Assembly: GCA_030544215.1 (NCBI GenBank)
Contig: JARZZO010000013.1
Coordinates: 25,713,229 to 25,777,228, forward strand
DNA from: Zantedeschia hybrid cultivar
Lineage: Eukaryota > Streptophyta > Magnoliopsida > Alismatales > Araceae
Length of the DNA stretch: 64,000 nt
Direction of reading: 5' to 3'
Both the position numbers and the translations under genes were made by a program. Position 1 is the stretch's first letter. Each line of letters begins with the position of its first letter. Below, in pieces: positions 1-9,709 of the stretch. The notes beneath the pieces were generated by a model. That model was not told the DNA's origin, searched no databases, and saw only the letters and a program-made list of their open reading frames with translations.

Positions 1-1565
1 TTTGACTTGAGCCAGACAGTCAAACGCACACATTCACACAATATAACAACTTATATCATGAGTCTGCAAACCCATGAATGTAATGAACTCCTTCATTTTC
101 ATCTGGTCAGCAGTTGTGGATCATCCTCGCTTCGCGCGCATCCGCCTCGATCAAATTACATCGTAATTCCCAATTACATGATAATTCAAAAGAGGAAGCC
201 TTATGGCGATTACATCGAGGTGGAAGATAGAAGTACAATGGAATATGAGAGGGAGAGGTTCGCAGACCTCTATTTATTAATACACACTAAACCACACAAT
301 CACATTCCACATCCACAATTAATGCTCGTCCATGACCACCATGTGTTTTATTAAACAAACCACACATGAATAGCGCATCAAATGGCTAAATAAAATTTTC
401 GAAAATAATATTAATTTTGGTTTCATAAAACCAGGGACCAAACAAAATTTTGGACAATTTGAAATTTTCGAAAACTTTAGTATTTATTTTAAGCATGCTA
501 ATTTAAATCCAATTTAAACAAGCAAATCAATAACATATCAAATATGCATTAAAATCTAAAATTAATGGCTTCAGAAATATTCCATGCTCAATTTGAACAA
601 TTCAAATATTTATGGGGTTAATCTAACAATTAGATTGCATAAGGTTTAATTTAACATTTAGAATTAATTCAATTAACAACCTTTTGTTAATTAATTAACA
701 TAATAAACCTTAATAAGGGCCCAATAAAAATTGAATTTAATAAAAACAGTAAAATCATATTTTACAGATAATTATTAAACCAATTTTATAATTAAAATTT
801 TAAAACCAAAAATTTTTAATCAACTGGGCCCCCTAAAGGGCTCAGCCCTGCTGAGCCCCTGGCTCGAGCCAGGGCGCAGCTAGGGCTCGGACCCAGGTCT
901 GAGCTTTGCTGCGCCCTGGCTCGGGCCGCCTGGCACGAGCCAGGGCCCAGCCGGGCCCGGTCCGGTCGGCGGCTAGGGAAACCCTAGCCGCCCGGCCGAA
1001 CCGCCCGAGGTTCCCTGCAACGCTGGGAACCCGACGGCGCCGCCCCCTTCTTTGGGGTCTTCTCCGGCGCCGATCCCGGCGCCGGCAGGGCACCGCACCA
1101 CGCCGCCGGCGAACCCCTTAGCTCCGGCGAGGTTCGGTGACCGGCGGTGGCCCTGGAGGTCATCCGGAAAGGGATTTATTCGCCCCCTTATTTCCTCCAA
1201 AAAATCTGGTTTTGCAGGTTTCTCAAACCCGTGGGGAGGAAGAAGAAGGTCCATGGCCGCTCTTCCACGGCTTCCCATGCCACCAACAACTCGACCAGGG
1301 TCATTGGGCATCATCTACAGCGATTAGAACCCCTTAAAATCCATCTCTATGGATCCGACCACATCAAAAACGCCCCGTTCTTCGTCCAACGAAGAACACG
1401 ACGAAAAACCCCCAAAAATAATTTTTTCTTCAGATTTAAATCACGATCTCATCGCAGTAATCATCTAATGATTATAAATCTTTCAAGAACATAAATCTAA
1501 GCATGGAATAAATTCAAAAACCATAAATTTTAGAGACCGAAACGGCGAAAACACAGTGGAACCTG
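1..1565 (-). other. Non-coding interior of element D
   Basis: The left 800 bases are strongly AT-rich with AAATTT-type runs. Bases 830-1180 are GC-rich and hold an 18-bp perfect palindrome (CCCTGGCTC and its complement, 857-874). Several short open frames occur on both strands in the GC-rich part, but none resembles a retroelement or host protein. I see no gene here. Confidence 0.55.
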
Positions 1566-1577
1566 GCTCTGATACCA
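1566..1577 (-). other. Primer-binding site, tRNA-iMet (element D)
   Basis: On the minus strand this reads TGGTATCAGAGC, the standard 12-mer complementary to the 3' end of plant initiator tRNA-Met. One base separates it from the LTR end, which is the normal arrangement and fixes the element as minus strand. Confidence 0.92.
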
Positions 1578-1578
1578 C

Positions 1579-3131
1579 TGTTGGGATCGCTGTGTCGGGA
1601 TCCGATCAGAAAACGCAGCGGAATAAAGGAGTTCGGGATCGGATCTGTCCCGTTTCGGTCGTTAAAATTAAACCGGTGTAAATCGAATTTACCTTGCGCG
1701 GATTCGAATCCGCGTCTGTTTTCCGGTTCCGTCGGAGCGATGCCGCAAGTCGCGCAGATGCCCGACCTCTAGCGGTATCCACGCGGTTCTCCTCGCGATG
1801 GATCGTCCTCGCTTCCTCGCTCGCTGCGGCGCTCGAAGATCCCGTCTGACTGCACGTGATCCGCCGCGACATGTGGATCCAGAATCCCCGTCGAACGGGA
1901 AGTGGAGCAGTTGGGAACGGCACGCCCAGAGGAGAAAGAAAGTGGGGAAGAACGAATGACGGCTAGGTCAGGGTTGCTGGCCCCGGACGTAGAATCCGTT
2001 CTTTTATAAGAAGTCAGTTTGCGGTTTTTCACAAAAACCCAGACTTATCCGAAATCCTGTCGGATTATCCATCGACTTGAAAACCATTTGCGTATGACCC
2101 TCTAGGCCCAAATACCAGTCCAGTTAATAGCCCATTAAGTCCAGTAACCCTTTACTGACCCACTGAATTAATTAATATCTTTATATTCAATTAATCAGTC
2201 GAATTTAATGTCCCACAATAAATTCGGACGGACTGCCGATCACGTTGGATGCCAAGCAACATCGCGTGATCCTGGATGGCACTGGGGTTATCGCAACCCT
2301 CTATTGGAACCTTTCTGTCATCGGTTAGCGCGCGGATATAATCCTTCATCCGTACAATGTTCCCGAATCGACCTAGGGCATGGTTTACTGTTAAACCCTA
2401 TTTGGTCGATTCACTTGAATCAGATGTCGCTAATCTGAATCCGATAACTCCTTATCGATTACAGAGTCCGCCCTGGCCAGGGACTTTAAGCGCATCATTC
2501 TCGGAACATTCTCTCTCAAACAACCGAGAGCGGATGATCCCGTATTGAACACACAATTACCTTCGAGGGCATTTCCCTGAACCCGATCGCTTGACTTATT
2601 GATATCCCATGGTTAGGGATTCGTTCGTCAAGGTCAAAGCTCAGAAACCTACCAACAAGGTATCCTTGGAGTCTCAGGTCCAATGATCATCCACGCAACC
2701 GTGACAATTGAATCGAGCTGGTTAACAGTGAGGTGATTACCATCCAGCGATTCATACTCGGATCAGTTCAGTGAACTCATTCACCAATGAGCAACTATAG
2801 GTTCAGCATAGTGTCTCCACACAAGTGACTTATGGGATCAGTCACCCTCATCATATGAGCTGAAGTAACCTATACTAGTCTATCCGGATGTTCGATGTCC
2901 TATCTCAAACATCCTATGACTAGGAACAATTAAGAACATGTGTTTATAAGTCTTCGGTCCCGTAATTATGATCTCATCATAATCCGAACACTATTGCACA
3001 TGTTCATGGACTTCATCGTGATACGATAAACACAGATCGAATTAATTACACACAATGAATTATTGTCATTTATTAATAATCTGAATATGTACACAGTATC
3101 GGATTGGCTTTGAGACCATCTAATACTAACA
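1579..3131 (-). repeat. 5' LTR of element D
   Basis: The repeat is 1553 bp with terminal TG..CA and a short imperfect inverted repeat (TGTTGGGA against TACTAACA). The minus strand carries a TATA box (complement of 2002-2008), so U3 lies to the right and R/U5 to the left. The GC-rich left third resembles the transcribed leader end of large plant LTRs. Its partner LTR lies outside the window. Confidence 0.8.
2002..2008 (-). promoter_or_regulatory. TATA box of the element D LTR promoter
   Basis: The minus strand reads CTTATAAAAGA here, in a suitable place inside the LTR about 430 bases before its 3' end. It is identified by sequence only. Confidence 0.5.
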
Positions 3132-3386
3132 TGCCTAACTTCGCTAGACTCCCTATTCTTACCTAATGAAGATGAAGCAAAATGAAAATCAAGGGATACA
3201 GACGGAAATACAGGGGAATCCTCCCGATGGGAGGGGCAGAGTAGATATAGAAAGGAATCTTGACCGAAAGACCCGCGCGGTGGGGTACAATAGGACAAGT
3301 AAGAAGTTTCCTCAACAAGGATTTGGGAAGAATTTGTTGCCAAATTGGCGTTTTTTTTTAGATAAAAGAAGAATTTAACATAAAAC
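3132..3386 (-). pseudogene. Element E fragment: end of the gag-pro reading frame
   Basis: The minus strand encodes a peptide starting MATNSSQILVEETSYLS that closely parallels B1 at 43966-44151. It sits between D on the left and the A insertion on the right. B1 shows the uninterrupted sequence across the A insertion point. Function of this segment is unknown; it lies beyond the G-patch and may belong to an intron-like spacer before pol. Confidence 0.7.
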
Positions 3387-3828
3387 TGTAGGCACCCGAA
3401 ACGTCCCCTGCCGCGGCTGCGGGACTCAGATCGAGGGTCCTTCCGTTCGTCTTAGCACAGTGGCGATTTAAAGGGGGTTAGAAATAAAGGATGTGATCGC
3501 CAGGAGCATTACCTTACGGTCCCTGTGCTCCGCAGGATGGTGAGGATGTGATCGCGTTCTGAGGGAGCGGGAGATGGTGGTTTCCCCTTCTCTTCCTCCG
3601 GCCGGCCAGAGGAGGAGTGCTCGGTAGTCCGCGCACAGAATCTGGTAAGAGTCCCTGAAAAGAGAAGACAGACAAAGAAAAGAAATAGCCCGATTAGAAC
3701 TGTGACATGTAGGATCCGTTCATGCAAACATAAAAATTAACTAAAATTAGAGGGAGACGCACCGGATGGGTGTTTGGGAGGGAAGGTGACCATATGTTAT
3801 GCCCACCCACCTCCCGATTTTTTGTTTG
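3387..3828 (-). repeat. 3' LTR of element A, segment 1 of 3
   Basis: This matches 28681-29122 of the 5' LTR almost base for base. It ends at GTTTG, the target site used by C1. The LTR resumes at 12555. Confidence 0.9.
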
Positions 3829-4384
3829 TGTAACAAACCGCCATCCTATGACCGGAGACCCGGTCACTAAATGAATGTCGGCCCATTAACTGAAGGTTCA
3901 CATCCGGATCTTATACACACATCTGGAGGAGTAAGCGTTAAACAAGATTAAATATAACATTCACGCGGACTACAAGGAGGTACAGTGCGTAGGGAGTAAA
4001 GTAACAATGTCCGTACAGTCCAACAATAATTACATGTCCAACAAATTAATTAAGTACAGGTAGAAATAGGGTACAACGACATCGGGGCATACCCCGGGAA
4101 CTGAGATAGCTGCTGGTCCGCACACCAAGGAGAACACCACGAGCCGCCACACGGTCTACACCTGAAAACGCAGGGAGTGAGCCACACCAGAATTGGGCTC
4201 AATAGGGATCATCCGATCCCTCACCTCCCACACACACACCCACAAGTGCAGTAACAAAGATGCAGGTAATTAAGGCAAGTAAATCTGTGACATACTACTC
4301 CTACATCTCGACATGAACCATGTGTAATCGAAGTGTAACATGCATATTTCTAGAATCATTCCATCAAGGAGCCAATAACTCGCG

Positions 4385-4925
4385 TCTCGGCTTAGCACTG
4401 ACCGAAGGTGTCTCGGCTTAGCACTGACCGAAGGTGTCTCGGCTTAGCACTGACCGAAGGTGTCTCGGCCACACAACCGAGAGTAGGAGACACCGGCCAC
4501 AGCCGAAGGTAGGAATCATCGATCACAACCGAAGGTAGGAAACACCAACCACAGCCGAAAGTAGGAAACATCGACCACACAGCCGAAGGTAGGAAACACC
4601 AACCACAGCCGAAAGTAGGAAACATCGACCACACAGCCGAAGGTAGGAAACACCAACCACAGTCGAAAGTAGGAAACATCGACCACACAGCCGAAGGTAG
4701 GAAACACCAACCACAGCCGAAAGTAGGAAACATCAACCACACAGCCGAAGGTAGGAAACACCAACCACAGCCGAAAGTAGGAAACATCGACCACACAGCC
4801 GAAGGTAGGAAACACCAACCACAGCCGAAGGTAGGAAACATCGACCACACAGCCGAAGGTAGGAAACACCGACCACAGCCGAAGGTAGGAAACATCGACC
4901 ACACAGCCGAAGGTAGGAAACACCG
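4385..4925. repeat. Minisatellite in C1 3' LTR (about 26 bp x3, then about 54 bp x8)
   Basis: The array opens with three copies of a 26-bp unit (CTCGGCTTAGCACTGACCGA...). It then passes into a dimeric unit of 26 + 28 bp, each half built on CAGCCGAAGGTAGGAAACA. All three minus frames stay open across it, creating spurious repetitive open frames. The relative C2 has only about three degenerate half-units here, so the array expanded in the C1 lineage. Confidence 0.85.
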
Positions 4926-6107
4926 ACCCGCTGAGACCAAACAGTAACCCCTCGGATAGCATGCTAGCTACTCCGGCCCAACTGGCTCAGGTGGTTACTC
5001 CTTCCCTCAGCATGAGTGACTCTCCGAATGTACCACTCCGACACCGGTACTAGCTGACCCCGGGGTTCACCAGGTGACCCTCTCTCACTAGGCATCACCC
5101 CGCCCACGCCCCCACCGGCGCTGTGCTCACGCCCCCACCAGCACAGGGTGATAAAGCGCTACAATGTCACTCCAGGTCCACAGTAACACAAAACACCAAA
5201 CCCGGCACGGTACGATCCGGTCACGCGAAAAGCCCGCGATCGCACGACACCCCACGCAGTGCCATCCGGTCATGAAGAATCCATCATTGTCGAGTGCACC
5301 AAAACATGCATTAACCAGCTATCTAGCAGTATGAACACGTTTTTACTGGCATGAATTAGTCAGGTTCTATTCAGAATCAGGTTTATGTAAAACAGTCCTC
5401 GGACCGAAGGGGTTTCGGCCAGACGATTTCTGTCAAAGACGTGATGGCCCGACGCCCTTCAGAAAGGCGTCGTCCATGCACGTCTTCCTTCAACCCGCCC
5501 GAAGGGGTCTCGGTCCGAAGGGGTCTCGGCCCGCTATCCGAAGACAGCTAACGCCCAGGAACCAGGATCTGCCATGGGCCCGAGGGCTCCCTTTTCAACC
5601 CATAAAACCCCAAAGTTACTTAAAAACAGAGGAGAAAGAGGGGCAATACAATCCATAGGAAAATCACCTTCATAGCAAATCCCCCAAATCATCAAAAGAA
5701 TACCTAAACATGCTCATTCTACCCCCCCCAAAACCAGGGATCCATAACATGCTTAAACGAGGAAAACCTGGTTAAAACGCGATGCTATGGGAACCGTCAC
5801 CCTACCGGACACTTGAACGCCTCCGAGCTTCAAGCCGTCCACCCGACTCGCCCCACGCGGCCGCCGGTACCGCCGTGGTCGTCCTTGCTCCACCGTGACG
5901 TCGACCGCCGTCCGGAGAGTAGAACGCCGCAGTGGAGATGGAGGTGGTAGGGGTAGGAGCTAGGTAGAGGAAGGAGTGGAGGGAGAGGTGAAATGGTGGG
6001 AGGAAAAGAGGGAGGCGGAGGAATCGCCGCTGAGATCGCCGGAGGGGAAGGAGAGAAAGAAGGAGAAAAATGAGGGAAGAAAGGAGGGCTCGCGGGGGTT
6101 AACCAGG

Positions 6108-6141
6108 CTGAAACGCGTCGATCGAGGCAGACGCGGTCCAG
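6108..6141. repeat. Decayed 34-bp dyad unit in C1 3' LTR
   Basis: The unit reads CTGAAACGCGTC, ten bases, then GACGCGGTCCAG. This is the dyad found intact in C2 and the Tat elements. In the other C1 LTR (11995-12028) the second half-site has changed to GATGT. Confidence 0.7.
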
Positions 6142-6662
6142 TCGACATGACGTCTGTCAGGTGATGTGACGGCCGCATTGACGAATTCTGAAACGCGCCG
6201 ACCGAAGCACGCCGTTCAGCCGACACGTCAGGGCCGCACTCTGGCACGACAGGGCCGTACGCTACGCGGCCCAAAGCCAGCCCACGCGGCACCCTCGAGT
6301 CGCCGATCATCCCGAGTCGGTCTCGGCCACCGACCTCGGACTTCTCCCACTGGTCTCGACGCCGAGCGCCGGCTGCCTCTCGGTCCGAAGGAAATCCGGT
6401 TTCGCACCGCCCGAAGGGGTCTCGGCCCTGCTCCGAAGACAAGCCAACGCCCGACCGAGCCACCCTCGGCCTCGGGCCTTCGGCTTCGCCTCCGTCGCCA
6501 TCCGGATCCCCGTTGGGCCTCTTCACCGATCCGACCCAGCCTCGGATCCAAACTTCGGGTTCCAGCTTTGGAATCCGGTCGTGATAGATCCAGTCTACAT
6601 CACGTAGCCAGAACTACAGGGTCCGACCCCGAAAACCGGATCCGTAGGTCTCAATCCTTACA

Positions 6663-6675
6663 TTCTCCCCCCCTT
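6663..6675 (-). other. Polypurine tract of C1
   Basis: The minus strand reads AAGGGGGGGAGAA immediately before the LTR end TGTAAGG. This is the plus-strand primer site for reverse transcription and confirms the left LTR as the 3' copy. Confidence 0.88.
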
Positions 6676-6769
6676 AAAAGAATTTCGTCCCCGAAATTGC
6701 CTGCTGCGAGTAACGAGGGCGAAATACCTCCACTGCCAACCTACACGGGAACTTACCAGAAAAGGTAGA

Positions 6770-7720
6770 GAACTGTTTCCCAGCATCTCATCTCGCGCAT
6801 CCAGGTCACCTCGCTCCCGGAGCGATACTGCCAGACTACTCCATCCATAGATACAACTTTAATCCGGAGGACCTGTTACCTGTGATTCTCAATACGAACA
6901 GGATATTCTGAAAAGGATGATTCCTCAGCGACCTCAAGTTCTGAAATTTCTACCACCTGGGGGATCCTGAACATTCCTCTGCAACGAAACATGAAACGCA
7001 TCGAGCACTCCTGTAAGATCGAACGGCAAGGCTGGCTGGTAACCCGCTTCCCCAATTTGAGCAAGAACGGGGAGAGGCCCAGACGGCGCGGACCCAGCTT
7101 ACCTTGCTTCCCAAATCTCCTCACACCCATGGAGGGCGCGACTTGGAAAAACACGAGGTCCCCAACCTCAAACTCAATCGGTCTCTTACCGATGATAGCA
7201 CAACTCTGGCAACCTTAGCACACTGTTAAACCAACCTTGATCCTGCTAACTGCCTCTTGCCAATCTCAGACTAAATCACGAAGGATCGACACAGCCATCT
7301 AAACAATGCCTCACAAGGCGCTATGCCAGTGCTAGAGTGGTAACTACTATAGTACGCAAAACTCCACTATAAGCCAACGCTGCACCTAAGAACCTCCTTA
7401 GTCTAGGCAACACGCCACGAGCAAAACCTCCAAAATCCGAATGGCCCCCTCAGACCGCCCATCAGCCTCGGGATGATAGGCCGGGCTGAAGACTAACCGC
7501 GTACTCAAGGCCTTCCAAAAACTCTTCCCACGACTAAGAAGTAAATCTCAAAGCCCGATCTGACACGATGAATAAGGGCACATCAAGCAGAAAGAGATGA
7601 TCCGACTCACAAACAACTCAGCCAACTTACCGACCGACCTGTCCTTCCTGATAGCCAGGAAGTGAAGTGACGTGGTCAATTTGCTCAATGGTAATCCAGA
7701 TCACGCTTCCTCCACCAGGG
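6770..7720 (-). pseudogene. C1 integrase C-terminus and chromodomain, decayed
   Basis: On the minus strand, in several frames, I can follow an integrase core (HFLAIRKDRSVGKLAELF, a SDR..RFTS segment near 7560 and FSPAYHPEADGRSEGAI near 7470). Next comes a GPY/F-like segment (GVRRFGKQGKLGPR, 7090-7130) and a chromodomain-like tail (VVWQYRSGSEVTW near 6820). This order is characteristic of plant chromoviruses. Frameshifts and stops interrupt it throughout, and the catalytic set cannot be confirmed. It would have integrated the DNA copy, with the chromodomain directing insertion. Confidence 0.75.
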
Positions 7721-7859
7721 AATAAAACAATCCTAATACATGACCAAAGTCACAAGCTCCCGTTCCCATACCGGGATCGGCAAGGACTGCAACCACGCTA
7801 CCGCTGCGCTACTCTGATATACCACCTTAACCTGCCGACCATTCAAGCATTCAATTACT

Positions 7860-8260
7860 AAAACAGCCCCGTCCTTCTTCCCACACGACCACCTCAACAA
7901 CGATACGCCTTACTCGTTCCAGGAAGCCCTACTTATCTTAGAACAGTGCACCTCAAAAAGGATACACCTGCGCACATCCTCCACGGTCAAAACACAAAGT
8001 CTACCTCTAATCTGACTGCACCATCGCCTCGCAGTTCTACCGGAACCTAATAGAAGTACCAATACTAGAGCCAAAGCGAGGCGAGTCTTCAACTTAATGA
8101 AACTCCACTCATACTCCTCGGTCCACAAGAAACGAACTCCCCTACGAGTCAACCTCAACAAAGGGGGGTCGCTAATGAAGAAACCCCCTGGACCCACCGT
8201 CAGTAAAATTCCTGCTAATGCCTTCACCGATCGCACTCTTACACAGGGCTCCCCACACAC
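7860..8260 (-). pseudogene. C1 reverse transcriptase/RNase H junction remnant
   Basis: An open minus frame of 116 codons contains LTRRGVRFLWTEEYEWSF followed by IKLKTRLALALVLVLL. This matches the thumb-to-RNase H junction of chromoviruses (the usual pattern is LT.KGV.F.WTE.CE.SF..LK..L..AP.L). The catalytic parts of reverse transcriptase are absent between here and gag, so a deletion removed most of pol. C2 keeps a longer version. Confidence 0.7.
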
Positions 8261-8514
8261 AAACGGTCAATCACAACAATACAAGATTAATGATGTTCCA
8301 CGGTTCCGCCAAAATTGATAGACCAACATCAGTATATAGCAGCCTCACAAAGTACCGTTACAATACCGAATTACCACCATGATCCAAAATACATAAAGAG
8401 TGTCGTAAGAGTTCACAACTACTACCTAACAAGACAAGATAAGAGTGTTCATCTACCCTTGCACCTCGGATCTCCACTAAAAGAACACACGACACTACAT
8501 AAGATGCCGGGCTC

Positions 8515-9555
8515 CTACTGACCACTTGGCCCCCGACTTGTCTTATTCTTCTGGAGACAATTCCTAGCAAGATGTCCCCTCCTGCCACAGCCAAAACAGC
8601 TACCAGTGACCAATGGACACGCCCGGTTGCCGTGATACCTACCACAATGGGGACAATAATCTGCCGCATCATGCCTCTTTCCCTGCTGTCTGCTAACCAT
8701 AGTCTGCATCTGTTGGGCCGAACCGTCCTCATCCTCATCACGTGACGTCTCTTGGGACCCGAACTCGAAGGAACTCAACCCGTCTGACGAAAGGGCCGTT
8801 GATTTGCTCTTGCATTGCTGCTTCCCTCGTGCCGATCGCTCCAACTCTCTCGCCATCTGTTGGAATTGGGTCTCCACCGCTGCCGCGCATCGAACTGCTG
8901 ACGCCAGATCTCTACAACACTGAGGTGCCACCATTGTCCTCAGATCATACCGAAGTCCATTTACAAATCTCTCTGTTCTATATCTCTCATGCTCAGATAA
9001 GTGTGGAACGAACCTTCCAAGAGCCACAAACTTCGTGTGATAATCTAGGACTGACACCTCATTCTGCACCAATTCCATAAACTCTCTTTCCTCGGTCTCC
9101 TGGACGAGCCTTGGAAAGTACTGTCCACTGAACTCTCTCACAAACACCTCCCAAGGGATCTCTCTCAAGGATCTATCTGAAAACATCCTTGTCTTGATGG
9201 TGACCCACCACTCGTATGCATTATCTTTCAACAAATAGGTTGCCAACAAGGTCTTGTCGTTCTCAGCACATTCAAGAACATCAAACGCCTTCTCCACTTC
9301 CGTAATCCAACGAGCTGCCTCGTCTGGAACTGGTCGGCCTGTGAAAGAAGGGGTCTCCAACCTCAAAAACTGCTCCAATACCGTGAACTGGCTACCTCGG
9401 GAATTGGATCCCTCACTACCGTCTCCATGCTAGTACCTACCCAACGCTCCAATCACAGTCTCCACGAAACGATCCACATTATGCCCTTCTGCCCCTGAAC
9501 TACCATCGTCTGATCTCGTACCACGAGCCATCGAAGCTCTCTTCCTCGGCGCCAT
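8515..9555 (-). pseudogene. gag: C1 gag (capsid and zinc knuckle), one internal stop
   Basis: This is the structural nucleocapsid protein of the element. The frame starts at an ATG at 9553-9555 (MAPRKRASMARGTRSDD) and is broken by one TAG at 9430-9432. It then stays open for 287 codons to the end. The middle holds the Retrotrans_gag region (ARWITEVEKAFDVLECAE, then YLLKDNAYEWW). The C-terminus has a double knuckle: CPHCGRYHG and a classical CFGCGRRGHLARNC (C-x2-C-x4-H-x4-C). Full length would be about 346 residues, typical of plant chromovirus gag. Closest relative in the window is C2 gag. Confidence 0.85.
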
Positions 9556-9695
9556 CACTACCTCACGAACGCAAAAATCAATACAAATACGTCAAAGCCT
9601 ATCACTCTACCTCAGCAGCCATCGCCTGTACAGACTTGCACTTATTGTTGGACTACGATATCTAACCCAGTTTACCGCATACTCGACCAGACTGA

Positions 9696-9707
9696 GCTCT
9701 GATACCA
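9696..9707 (-). other. Primer-binding site, tRNA-iMet (C1)
   Basis: A perfect minus-strand TGGTATCAGAGC lies two bases inside the 5' LTR. It shows that C1 primes on initiator tRNA-Met. Confidence 0.92.
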
Positions 9708-9709
9708 AT

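Larger units (their letters stand above)
1..3131 (-). mobile_element. Element D: 5' part of an LTR retrotransposon with tRNA-iMet primer site
   Basis: This is the right-hand end of a minus-strand element whose interior and 3' LTR run off the left of the window. The LTR begins on the plus strand with TGTTGGGA beside a perfect complement of the plant initiator tRNA-Met primer site, and ends at CTAACA. The flank to its right (TGCCTAACTTC) is homologous to internal Tat sequence near 43940, which fixes the edge and shows that D inserted into element E. The expected duplicated target, TGCCT at 3132-3136, cannot be verified because the partner lies outside. No protein domain is visible in the 1.58 kb of interior, so it may be a non-coding (LARD-like) element. 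Superfamily is undetermined. Confidence 0.8.
3829..6662 (-). repeat. 3' LTR of C1
   Basis: This 2834-bp LTR is followed on its right by a purine tract on the minus strand (the polypurine tract), which marks it as the 3' copy. It contains a three-fold repeat of about 26 bp near 4385-4465, a 54-bp minisatellite, a purine-rich stretch at 5930-6100 and decayed copies of the 34-bp dyad at 6108-6141 and 6188-6217. Confidence 0.9.

Noticed and set aside
7..354. Plus-strand 115-codon open frame at the window start
   Set aside because: Lies in non-coding interior of D, opposite to its transcription, with no recognisable motif.
836..1327. GC-rich open frames in element D
   Set aside because: Open on both strands owing to base composition; no domain and no repeat of the frame elsewhere.
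1560..1580. tRNA gene fragment (also 9696-9710 and 19444-19458)
   Set aside because: Only the 12-mer complement to tRNA-iMet is present next to an LTR edge; it is a primer-binding site.
4392..4962. Long repetitive open frames (and again at 10280-10850)
   Set aside because: They are produced by the 54-bp minisatellite, which lacks stops in all three minus frames. There is no start context or homologue.
5404..5530. CCGAAGGGG..TCGG repeats in C1 LTR as a second dyad class
   Set aside because: The arms are only four bases (CCGA/TCGG) and spacing is irregular, so this cannot be separated from simple repetition.
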